A stretch of DNA of 42,232 nt from Sedimentisphaerales bacterium (GTDB lineage Bacteria > Planctomycetota > Phycisphaerae > Sedimentisphaerales > Anaerobacaceae), in assembly GCA_016931715.1 (NCBI GenBank), contig JAFGEF010000029.1, positions 1 to 42,232 of the forward strand. The letters are read 5' to 3'. Below the pieces are notes generated by a model. It was given only the letters and a program-made list of their open reading frames with translations. It ran no database searches and had not been told where the DNA came from. Shown here piece after piece: positions 7,716 to 15,332 of this stretch (within the stretch, counting starts at the first letter, position 1; every line of letters starts with the position of its first letter). Made by a program: the position numbers and the translations under genes.

Positions 7716-9482
7716 TTATTCAATAATCCATTTTTCCTTTTTCATCCATTGTGAAATAAATACCTCGAAATCATATATATCGATAAAATTATCTTTAGGC
7801 ACAGCCAAATCACATCTGCCGTGCCATTGAGACTTACCGAAACTGCTGTGCCATGCGGATACGAAGATGTTAAAATCGTCAATGTCAACAACACCGTTCA
7901 AATCGAAATCGGCATTATAATTCTGCTCGTTTAAAATACCCACTGCTTCAAGGTCAAATCCGCTCGAAGGATAAAGGGGCAGTAAGGTTGTATCCCATTC
8001 GTCAAAAATAGGATGGTTATTCTCGTAAGTCGCCCAGTTGGGATCTGTATTCAGATCTATATGCTCAACTGCTTTGTCATAAAAATCACCTGTTCCGGGG
8101 ATATCTACAATCCGCACGTATCTTACATCGTTAATATCGACCAGCCCTGATATAACATCCGGGTGCGCAGCAAGCTCCCGCAAATCGAAGGGCGTACCTG
8201 TGCAAATGTCGTAAGCGTTTGAGTGTTTACCTGCGAGATTATACACTTTGTCAGGCTGGATTGTGCTGAATATACTGCCTGGTTTTTCGGTAAGAGAAAC
8301 CGAAGGAAACCTAGCAAAATCAACTCCATTTGATGAAACTTCGACAAATGCCAGTTCGGCAAGGAGCTCGCCGGCTACGGAACCTGCGGATGTTGTCGAT
8401 TCAGAAATAAGGCCGTTCTCAAATACTGCAAAGTCATAACCGTTTACGTCTCCGAAAGGTTCACTGAATGTCAGAATTATCCAGCCCGGGGATTCGCCGT
8501 CTTTTACCTGCTGTCTGCTGAGATCGCCTAAACTGAAAATGTCATTGACATTTCCTGTCACCGGCCCCAGTGTTTTATCAGGATTACTCCAGCGGAAATC
8601 AACGCCGGGAGTTTGATAATAATCAACTGCTTCTGTCGCCCAGCTCTTGAATATCGGATTAATTACAGATTGAGAATCCTGCGGGCTTGCATGACGTCCA
8701 TTATCGAATGGATTGATATATCCGTTGATTCCCGCTTCTGTATATGGCCCTTTTACTGCAGGCTGTGACTGGCATAGTATAGTATCGAGTGCGAAATATG
8801 CAGGTGTGTTCATTCCCCAATCGCCGCTGTCACTTGAGCTTAAATTAAATTCGAGCGTTTTGACTTTGCCAAGTGATGTTAAATCGATATATTCCCATGT
8901 ATTAACAATATAGTCTGAATTATTATCGTCAAATCTGTAATCTGCCAGATAAAATTCTATATAACCGGTTTCGACTCCATTAGTATCTTTTCCTGTGACA
9001 GTAAGTTTGAACCAGTCTTTGTCACTGCCGCTGCTTCCGCCGAATTTTTTTGAAAACTTACTGCCGTTGAGCATGGAGTAGTATGCAGTGTTATTATTTG
9101 TTACGTACAAACCATAAACGGTTTCTTCAGAACTTAACGTAATAACAGGCAATTCCGTAAAACCTATATAACATATTGCATAATGAGAAGTGCCGCCCTG
9201 CCCTGTTCCGGCAATACAATTGTATTGTTCGATAGTGATACTATCGCTGAAATTCGAGCAGGAAAAGCCATCCCACGACTCCCACTCGGAATTATAATTA
9301 TTACTGAAAGAGATTCCGCCGCTGGTAAAAGAGCCGGAGCCATCCGAACCGTCCCAATAAGACTGGTCGGGTAAATTCATATCTTCGAAAGTTGCCACTT
9401 TTGCTTTTGCGACAAAGGTAAAAGTGAAAACAATAATCATACTAATCCGGAAATAGATACTTTTCATTCTTTTTGACACCAT
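7716..9482 (-). CDS. Secreted DUF4465 domain protein with dockerin-like C-terminus, under cobalamin riboswitch
   Basis: The 588-residue protein has a signal peptide (IYFRISMIIVFTFTFVAKAK). A DUF4465 domain covers about residues 28-235 (FEDMNLPDQSYWDGSDGSGS, FTSGGISFSNNYNS, GTGQGGTSHYAICY). A second conserved surface-protein domain covers about 245-520 (YDFAVFENG, LAFVEVSSNGVDFARFP, GTPFDLRELAAHPDV). The C-terminus has two dockerin/EF-hand-like calcium loops (DFDLNGVVDIDDFNIFVSAW and DLAVPKDNFIDIYDFEVF). The start ATG at 9482 has GGAGG 10 nt upstream. The leader carries a cobalamin riboswitch and a terminator, so B12 should repress it. By analogy with riboswitch-controlled surface B12-binding proteins of Bacteroides, a corrinoid-capture role is plausible but unproven. 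No TonB-dependent receptor is nearby. Confidence 0.85.
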   Translation of the reverse strand: MVSKRMKSIYFRISMIIVFTFTFVAKAKVATFEDMNLPDQSYWDGSDGSGSFTSGGISFSNNYNSEWESWDGFSCSNFSDSITIEQYNCIAGTGQGGTSHYAICYIGFTELPVITLSSEETVYGLYVTNNNTAYYSMLNGSKFSKKFGGSSGSDKDWFKLTVTGKDTNGVETGYIEFYLADYRFDDNNSDYIVNTWEYIDLTSLGKVKTLEFNLSSSDSGDWGMNTPAYFALDTILCQSQPAVKGPYTEAGINGYINPFDNGRHASPQDSQSVINPIFKSWATEAVDYYQTPGVDFRWSNPDKTLGPVTGNVNDIFSLGDLSRQQVKDGESPGWIILTFSEPFGDVNGYDFAVFENGLISESTTSAGSVAGELLAELAFVEVSSNGVDFARFPSVSLTEKPGSIFSTIQPDKVYNLAGKHSNAYDICTGTPFDLRELAAHPDVISGLVDINDVRYVRIVDIPGTGDFYDKAVEHIDLNTDPNWATYENNHPIFDEWDTTLLPLYPSSGFDLEAVGILNEQNYNADFDLNGVVDIDDFNIFVSAWHSSFGKSQWHGRCDLAVPKDNFIDIYDFEVFISQWMKKEKWIIE

Positions 9483-9531
9483 AACTTTTCTGCCTCCAGC
9501 CTTTCTAATTTACAATATAACCATAAAAAAA

Positions 9532-9560
9532 CCCGTCATTCTCACGAGGGAAATGACGGG
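9532..9560 (-). terminator. Intrinsic terminator in the riboswitch leader
   Basis: Read on the minus strand, CCCGTCATT and AATGACGGG form a perfect 9-bp stem. It is followed at 9531-9525 by seven T residues. It lies between the cobalamin riboswitch and the DUF4465 start codon, about 50 bases upstream of the gene. It is therefore a candidate expression platform for transcription attenuation. A hairpin just upstream in the leader, with arms 9651-9657 and 9672-9678, carries AATGACA. That arm could pair with the terminator's GTCATT arm and act as an antiterminator; this is inference. Confidence 0.8.
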
Positions 9561-9650
9561 ATAAATTCAAGCCGGATATGATATAGCGAAAAAAATACAG
9601 TAAGATTCCGGAAAGCCGCACTTGCGTTCCACTTCGCGAGAACACGGAAT

Positions 9651-9678
9651 TGTCATTCTGTTACAGCACAAAATGACA
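9651..9678. repeat. Short inverted repeat in the riboswitch leader
   Basis: TGTCATT at 9651-9657 is complementary to AATGACA at 9672-9678 and can form a 7-bp hairpin in the leader RNA. The TGTCATT/AATGACA termini also resemble the REP-like repeats at 20331-20401 and 28446-28517. The element may be a repeat insertion or part of the riboswitch expression platform. Confidence 0.55.
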
Positions 9679-9699
9679 TTCTTAAAAAAGTGTTTTTTC

Positions 9700-9895
9700 A
9701 GCTTCAGGTGAGGTTTTCTGACTTGCATCCTATCCCGGAACACCTTCCCATCCATATAAGTGAACAGTGGTTTTCTTTTCCCGGAAATTTCCTGTGAAAA
9801 TCGGAGCGAATGCTTACAGCGGCGCGACCGTCGCGGATTTTAACCGCGTTCCCATTTGAATATCCCTTAAAAATAAGGGGCCTGCTGCCGAATTA
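9700..9895 (-). promoter_or_regulatory. Cobalamin riboswitch
   Basis: On the minus strand the conserved core is clear: GGGAACGCGGTTAAAATCCG (within 9832-9853), then the B12-box-like GCCGCTGTAAGC (9812-9823), and the 3' segment CAAGTCAGAAAACCTCACC (9707-9725). Flanking stems include CCCCTTATTTTTAAGGG near 9860-9880. The order and spacing match the cobalamin class. It is upstream of the DUF4465 gene and is separated from it by an intrinsic terminator, fitting repression when B12 is abundant. The outer boundaries are approximate. Confidence 0.93.
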
Positions 9896-9918
9896 TTATT
9901 TTTTCAAAGAACTAAGTA

Positions 9919-9948
9919 CTATTAACACTATTTCAATTACAAAGTCAA
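9919..9948 (-). promoter_or_regulatory. Candidate promoter of the riboswitch operon
   Basis: On the minus strand, TTGACT (9943-9948) and TAATAG (9919-9924) are separated by 18 bp and stand about 25 bases upstream of the riboswitch. This is a sigma70-like match judged by eye only. Confidence 0.45.
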
Positions 9949-9979
9949 ATAAAAAAATATTCTTCTATTAAAATAATTT

Positions 9980-12520
9980 TTATTTATTATCATTCGGCTC
10001 CACGGGAGCACTATTATTTACTTCCGTATTAATGTTAAAATTTTCCATGATATTTTTTAAGTCATTTAATTCCTGCTGTGTCCTGATTGTATCAGGATGC
10101 TGCTTGGTAAGCCTTAATTCTCTGCCTCTCAAAGTTTCTTCGAAAAGCTGCTTTGCTTCGCTATATCTGCCCATAGTTTTGTACAGAACAGCCAGCCCAT
10201 TTTTCGTTTCAAGAGTCGCCGGATGATCGTTACCTAATATTCTCTGTCTGCCGTAAAGCGCTTCCAGAAGATATTTCTCCGATTCAAGATAATAATTATT
10301 CGCTTTTTCATAATCTCCTGTTTCGTATGCAGAAAATCCTCGATTATATTCGAGCCATCCGAGGCAATGCAGAGAAGTCAGCGTGGTAGGATTATCCTCC
10401 CCCAAAGTATCACGCCCTGTCTTCAGTGCAGAATTTAGATATTTATCGGCAACATCATAATTCTTCATTGCGGTATAAACAATGCCCAGGCCATTCCATG
10501 AATACAAATTATCAGGATGCCCTTCTTCCAATATACTGTATCCTAAATCCAGAGCCTCGCTAAAGCATTGTGCTGCTTCTGTATATTTTCCTTCGATAAT
10601 ATACAACATACCCAAGCCGTTCCTGGAATATAACGCATAGTATATGATATCCGGGTCTTCAACTGTGTATAAATAATTGATTTCCTGTTTTGCTTTCAGG
10701 TACAATTCTTCAGCTTCCTTATAGCGTCCCTGGAATCTGTACACATCAGCAAGATTTCCTGTGAGCAATAAAGTAAATGCTGCATCATCACCAAACACTT
10801 TCCTGCTTACCGGAAGAGCCTTAATATAAAGGTCTTCTGCTTTACTGTAAACGCCCCATGAAAGATATAATACCGCAAGCTCATTCATGGATGACAGTGT
10901 ATTCGGATCATCAGGACCGAGTACTTCCGTTAGTCCTGTAACCGTCTGGTCAAAAAGGGTCTGTGCATCCTGATAACGTCCCATTCTCATATATACACTG
11001 CCGAGAAGTTCCATAGTATCGAGCGTTTCAATATCTTTATTGCCAAGTTTTTCAGATTGCAGCGCATACGCCCGTATAAGGTGTTTCTCAGCCAGGTCAT
11101 AATTCCCGAGATTGCGATAAGTTTTTCCTAATGAAAAACGAATCTGAGCTTCGACAAGAGGTTCTTTTGTAAATCTTCCTTCGAGCTTTCTCGAAGTATC
11201 ATCGAGCCAGGAACGAACTGTAATATCCTGTTTTCGAGTGACATACGGATCCATCGATTCAAGAAGGTCTTTTCGTAAAAAATTACTTATCGCCTGCGCC
11301 GCTCTTGCTTCCTGTTCGGCTTCCATTCGAGCAATTTCCGCTTCTTTTCGTGCATGAGAAGCCCTGACTGCGAAATTTATCGATACTATTGTACCTGCAA
11401 TCAGCGCGATTAAAACCGCCCCTACTCCGGTTAAAAGAGCACGATTGCGATGTGCAAATTTTCTCATCCTGTAAACGGGAGATTCGGGTCCGGCAATAAG
11501 CGGCCTGCCATTCAAATAATTATGAATATCATCCGCAAATTCGGAAGCAGACCTGTATCGGCGAGTCCTGTCTTTGCGCATCGCCATGAGAGGAATCCAT
11601 TCAAGCTCCCTGTTTAGCCGCCTGGTGAGGTTTGATAAATCAATGTTGCGATTTTCGGCAATTTTTCTTGCTTCCTCGCCCATACCTGTAAGACGGGTAC
11701 TTGGTCTCTTCGGGTCCTGCTCACGTATAATCCGTCTTATATCGTCTATACTGCTCGAACGAAGCGCATCCGGATCGAAAGGCAGTGCACCTGTTAACAG
11801 CTCATAAAGCACGACTCCCAATGAATACACATCCGTGCGCGTATCGATATCCTGCGCACCCATCTCAGCCTGCTCCGGACTCATATATTCGGGTGTGCCT
11901 ACAAACTGACCCTGTTCGGTATAAAGTGTCCGCTCATTTATTTGCTTGGTGATAGCTTTCGAGACCCCGAAATCGATAATTCGCGGAGCGGCTTTGTCGC
12001 CATCGACAGAAACAAGGATATTCGACGGCTTTATATCACGGTGAATTACTCCTTTTTGATGAGCATATTGTACGCCTTCGCATACCTGTAAGAACAACTT
12101 GAGCCTGTCTTCGATACTGAGCTTGTTGCGGTCGCAGTGCTCGGTTATAGGAATCCCCTTGACGTTTTCCATTACGAAATAGGGCAAACCTGCTTCCGTT
12201 GCTCCTGCATCATAAACAGCCGCTATATTCGGGTGGTTAAGCAGAGCCAATGTCTGACGTTCAGCCTCAAAACGGGCAATAACCTGCTTCGTATCCATTC
12301 CGGGCTTGATAACTTTAAGTGCAACTAAGCGTTTTACAGGCTTATCCTGCTCGGCTAAATAAACTACGGAAAAACCACCCTCGCCAAGCACGCTAAGCAG
12401 TCTGTATGGACCAATCTGCCCTACCGGACTGGCTGAAGAAGCATGAAAAGAGCGTGTCGGCCTGCCGCTGTCCGCCTTGTGATTATTGCCTTTTTTCTTG
12501 CCCAATTCGTCTTTATTCAT
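9980..12520 (-). CDS. Membrane Ser/Thr protein kinase with C-terminal TPR repeats
   Basis: This 846-residue receptor-type kinase is of the PknB/Stk family common in planctomycetes. The kinase domain covers about 38-340: glycine loop GEGGFSVV (46-53), VALK lysine (69), HRDIKPSN (160-167), DFG (183-185), GTPEYMSPEQ in the activation segment. All catalytic residues are present, so it should be active. A single membrane helix lies at about 361-384. A coiled stretch rich in Glu/Ala follows, then many TPRs of the kinesin-light-chain type (for example LGNYDLAEKHLIRAYALQSE, MGRYQDAQTLF) to about residue 820. The divergent FHA-domain gene could encode a phosphothreonine-binding partner. Substrates are unknown. 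Confidence 0.93.
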   Translation of the reverse strand: MNKDELGKKKGNNHKADSGRPTRSFHASSASPVGQIGPYRLLSVLGEGGFSVVYLAEQDKPVKRLVALKVIKPGMDTKQVIARFEAERQTLALLNHPNIAAVYDAGATEAGLPYFVMENVKGIPITEHCDRNKLSIEDRLKLFLQVCEGVQYAHQKGVIHRDIKPSNILVSVDGDKAAPRIIDFGVSKAITKQINERTLYTEQGQFVGTPEYMSPEQAEMGAQDIDTRTDVYSLGVVLYELLTGALPFDPDALRSSSIDDIRRIIREQDPKRPSTRLTGMGEEARKIAENRNIDLSNLTRRLNRELEWIPLMAMRKDRTRRYRSASEFADDIHNYLNGRPLIAGPESPVYRMRKFAHRNRALLTGVGAVLIALIAGTIVSINFAVRASHARKEAEIARMEAEQEARAAQAISNFLRKDLLESMDPYVTRKQDITVRSWLDDTSRKLEGRFTKEPLVEAQIRFSLGKTYRNLGNYDLAEKHLIRAYALQSEKLGNKDIETLDTMELLGSVYMRMGRYQDAQTLFDQTVTGLTEVLGPDDPNTLSSMNELAVLYLSWGVYSKAEDLYIKALPVSRKVFGDDAAFTLLLTGNLADVYRFQGRYKEAEELYLKAKQEINYLYTVEDPDIIYYALYSRNGLGMLYIIEGKYTEAAQCFSEALDLGYSILEEGHPDNLYSWNGLGIVYTAMKNYDVADKYLNSALKTGRDTLGEDNPTTLTSLHCLGWLEYNRGFSAYETGDYEKANNYYLESEKYLLEALYGRQRILGNDHPATLETKNGLAVLYKTMGRYSEAKQLFEETLRGRELRLTKQHPDTIRTQQELNDLKNIMENFNINTEVNNSAPVEPNDNK

Positions 12521-12711
12521 ACCTAATTTTTCATTAAAAACACATTTTTTAGCAACTTATACAATATAAAGACGCTTAACAACCGCCAAAATTTGACAAA
12601 TCTAAAAAAAAATTGACTATGTCGCGAATCAATAATAATATATCCTTTGATAGGAATATCGTCAATATGATGAATTTTTATGTAAAATATGCTGATTTAC
12701 TGGAAAAGGAA

Positions 12712-12899
12712 TCTGCAAAATTGAAGTTAGACATATATTGTATGAAGAAAATCAGTTTAAAAGATTTTCTTCATACAATCTGTCGCTTTGCTGTAACTGC
12801 TTATTCGTGAATAGTTTAACTTCATAGTTTAAGAAAGAAAAAATTTAAAAACAAACAATTTTTTCTTTCTTAAAGTATGTCTTACTTCAATTTTGCAGA
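12712..12899. repeat. MITE-like palindromic element, copy 2 (188 bp)
   Basis: This is a full-length copy of the element at 4009-4195, with the same terminal inverted repeats (TCTGCAAAATTGAAG at the left; its near complement ending TTTTGCAGA at the right). It has the same internal 15-bp hairpin, the same AAGAAAGAAAAAA / TTTTTTCTTTCTT stem and a changed small central hairpin. It ends 34 bp before the FHA gene start, in the 413-bp gap between that gene and the kinase. No coding capacity was seen. Confidence 0.85.
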
Positions 12900-12933
12900 A
12901 CACCTAATTATTACTGGAACATAAGGAGTAGAA

Positions 12934-13305
12934 ATGGCTTCCATAATCATAACATCAGGCGAACAAAAAGGTGAATATTTGCTTTTAGGCAAGCGAATTA
13001 ACGTTATTGGCAGAGCAGAAGCGCTCCCGATGCAGATACTCGATGATATGATTTCCAGAAAACATCTGCGAATAAGATATGATGAAAATACCAATCAGCA
13101 TCTCGCTGAGGATATGAAGAGCAAGCACGGCGTGTTAATCAATAATCATAAAATCACTGAACTGACACCTCTGCATGAAGGCGACCTGATAGTTATAGGA
13201 CAAACTTCGCTTATGTACACGGAAAAGGATTTCGATAACAGCGAAAGCGCGCTCGAGCATTATAAGCGTGTCGGCGAACGCCAGCGCCCTACGATGATTC
13301 AATAA
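12934..13305 (+). CDS. FHA domain protein
   Basis: This 123-residue stand-alone forkhead-associated domain should bind phosphothreonine peptides in the cytoplasm. The FHA core motifs are visible: GRAEALPMQI (the GR strand), ISRKHLRI (Ser and His of the binding loop), KSKHGVLINN (in place of the usual S-x-N-G) and GDLIVIG. The C-terminal tail (EHYKRVGERQRPTMIQ) is short and basic. ATAAGGAG stands just before the ATG. It diverges from the TPR Ser/Thr kinase gene, so a kinase-reader pair is likely but inferred. The replacement of the typical Asn-Gly by His-Gly may alter binding. Confidence 0.9.
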   Translation: MASIIITSGEQKGEYLLLGKRINVIGRAEALPMQILDDMISRKHLRIRYDENTNQHLAEDMKSKHGVLINNHKITELTPLHEGDLIVIGQTSLMYTEKDFDNSESALEHYKRVGERQRPTMIQ

Positions 13306-13632
13306 TCTGTTAAAATAGTAAATTTAACTAACAGAATTCTTAAATGTAATTTTTACTTTCAAAATACAAATTGTTTTTAATAGTCTTTTTGCCTTTTATT
13401 GTCTTTATGGCAGTTTTCTTTAATGGTGTAATTAATAACCAGTTCACTCCTCTAATCACTTATTAATTCCCCCCCTGCTCAATTCCGCAGTTCCTAATCC
13501 AGGTGAATCCCCGCAGTTTGTCGTACTCGTTTACGGCACTGGTGTTCGGCGTTATATCTTTTGCCTTGCCCCTAAACTTCAATTATGGTAAAATCATAGA
13601 ATAAAACTGGATTTTACGCCCTGGAGGACGCT
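13306..13632. other. Intergenic region with weak hairpin and candidate promoter
   Basis: This 327-bp gap lies between the FHA gene and the SMP-30 gene. TCTGTTA (13306-13312) and TAACAGA (13329-13335) form a weak stem just after the FHA stop, without a clear T run. At the other end TTGCCC (13566-13571) and TAAAAT (13589-13594) are spaced 17 bp apart, 38 bp before the SMP-30 start, and form a candidate promoter. The middle, including a short C-rich run, shows nothing recognisable. Confidence 0.5.
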
Positions 13633-15288
13633 ATGAAGATTTCCTTGCATATTTTTACATGGGTGATTTTAATACTGAGTATCGGCGGATTCGCTTCTGA
13701 GAATACATCCGTAATTGCCCCCGGGGCACAAGTGCAAAGACTTGTCACGGGCTTTTCGTTCACAGAAGGCCCCGCCGTAGATGCGGCAGGCAATGTCTTT
13801 TTTACAGACCAGCCAAATAATAAAATCATAAAGTGGTCCACGAACGGTACATTGAGCGTCTTTCTGACTCCATGCGGTCGGGCTAACGGCCTATACTTCG
13901 ACAGGGAAGGAAATCTCTGGACTTGTGCGGACGAGCACAACGAGCTTTGGCGAATAGATACTCAGGGCAATGTTACAGTTGTCATTAAAAACTTTCAGGG
14001 CAAGCTGCTGAACGGACCCAATGACCTGTGGGTCATGCGTACCGGCGGCATATACTTTACGGATCCCTACTTTTCACGCAGCTATTGGAATCGCGGCCCG
14101 ATGGAGCAGAGCGGCCAGCATGTTTACTACCTTACTCCGGACATGCAAACACTGACGCGAGTAACTGCCGATCTCCAGCAGCCCAACGGCATCATCGGTA
14201 CGCCGGACGGTCGTTTTCTCTATGTAGCTGATTACGGAGCAGGTAAGACCTGGCGATATACAATCCAATCCGACGGTACACTAAGCGAGAAGCTTTTATT
14301 CTGTTCCCAGGGTTCGGACGGTATGACCATCGACCAGGAAGGAAATCTCTATCTCACTGGAACAGGCGTCACTGTTTACAACCGCCTGGGCAATAAAATC
14401 GAAACAATCAGTGTCCCTGAAGGGACAGCCAACGTAACCTTCGGCGGCATTGATCGCAAAACTCTTTTCATTACCGCACGGACATCGCTGTATTCACTGC
14501 GGATGCGTGTACAGGGCGCTTCCCTTTTGCCTGATTTTAATGCCGATGAATGCGTGGATTTTCTTGACTATGCCCGCCTGTTGCAATCATGGAAGCAGGA
14601 CGATCCGAATGTTGACCTTGGACCAGCAACACTGGGGGATGGCATAATCGACCAGCGAGATTTATCGCTTCTGGCTGCAAATTGGCTCGAAGAAGTCTTA
14701 CCTGTGGGTCTGAAAGCATATTGGAAGCTGGACGAACCGAACGGCGCAACAGCCTTCGACTATGCCGGAACATTCGACGCGACTTTGACAGGAAACAGGC
14801 TCTGGCATCCCGATGGCGGACTGGTGCATGGAGCACTTGAATTTGACGGTATAGGCGATTATGTCAGCACGCCTTATGTTTTAGATCCGTCTGAAGGAAC
14901 ATTTAGTGTATTCGCCTGGATTAAAGGCGTAGCTCCGGGACAGGTGATAATCTCACAAAAAGGAGGAGCCGATTGGCTATCGACTGATTCAGAGGGTAAA
15001 CTTTCGACTAATGTATCCCCACCGGCTGGCCGCACCACAATACCGCCGCTGGTTTCGGATGTTATAATAACCGACGGCAATTGGCATCGAGTAGGTCTCG
15101 TCTGGAACGGCTCAGAAAGAATCCTGTATGTGGACGGGCTCGAAGCAGCAAGAGATCAGATGCTGTACAAACTTAAAAGTTCCCATGAGGGACTCTATAT
15201 CGGAGCAGGCAAGGGATTAGAAACTGGTTCCTTCTGGTCAGGACTGATTGATGACGTGCGTCTTTACGATCGGACAGCGGTACCGTAG
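13633..15288 (+). CDS. Secreted SMP-30/gluconolactonase-like protein with dockerin-like and LamG domains
   Basis: This 551-residue protein has an N-terminal signal peptide (residues 1-21). Residues 30-300 form an SMP-30/gluconolactonase/LRE-like beta-propeller. Metal-site candidates are Glu45 (FTEGPAVD), Asn130 (NGPNDLW), Asn185 (QQPNGI) and Asp229 (GSDGMTID). Residues 305-355 hold two dockerin-like calcium loops (DFNADECVDFLDYARLLQSW; DGIIDQRDLSLLAANW). Residues 357-551 are a LamG/concanavalin-like domain (YWKLDEPNGATAFDYAG, then WSGLIDDVRLYDR). A lactonase acting on sugar lactones outside the cell is likely. GGAGG precedes the ATG. It is the first gene of the plus-strand carbohydrate cluster, 44 bp before the esterase. 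The whole 13.6-17.9 kb stretch looks richer in G+C than its flanks. Confidence 0.9.
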   Translation: MKISLHIFTWVILILSIGGFASENTSVIAPGAQVQRLVTGFSFTEGPAVDAAGNVFFTDQPNNKIIKWSTNGTLSVFLTPCGRANGLYFDREGNLWTCADEHNELWRIDTQGNVTVVIKNFQGKLLNGPNDLWVMRTGGIYFTDPYFSRSYWNRGPMEQSGQHVYYLTPDMQTLTRVTADLQQPNGIIGTPDGRFLYVADYGAGKTWRYTIQSDGTLSEKLLFCSQGSDGMTIDQEGNLYLTGTGVTVYNRLGNKIETISVPEGTANVTFGGIDRKTLFITARTSLYSLRMRVQGASLLPDFNADECVDFLDYARLLQSWKQDDPNVDLGPATLGDGIIDQRDLSLLAANWLEEVLPVGLKAYWKLDEPNGATAFDYAGTFDATLTGNRLWHPDGGLVHGALEFDGIGDYVSTPYVLDPSEGTFSVFAWIKGVAPGQVIISQKGGADWLSTDSEGKLSTNVSPPAGRTTIPPLVSDVIITDGNWHRVGLVWNGSERILYVDGLEAARDQMLYKLKSSHEGLYIGAGKGLETGSFWSGLIDDVRLYDRTAVP

Positions 15289-15332
15289 AGAAACACTAAA
15301 AAAAACTTAACTAATAACAAGGAAGTTTTGTT

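Noticed and set aside
12613..12810. 65-codon frame in the kinase-FHA gap
   Set aside because: It runs into the palindromic repeat element, has no ribosome binding site and low-complexity composition; not a gene.
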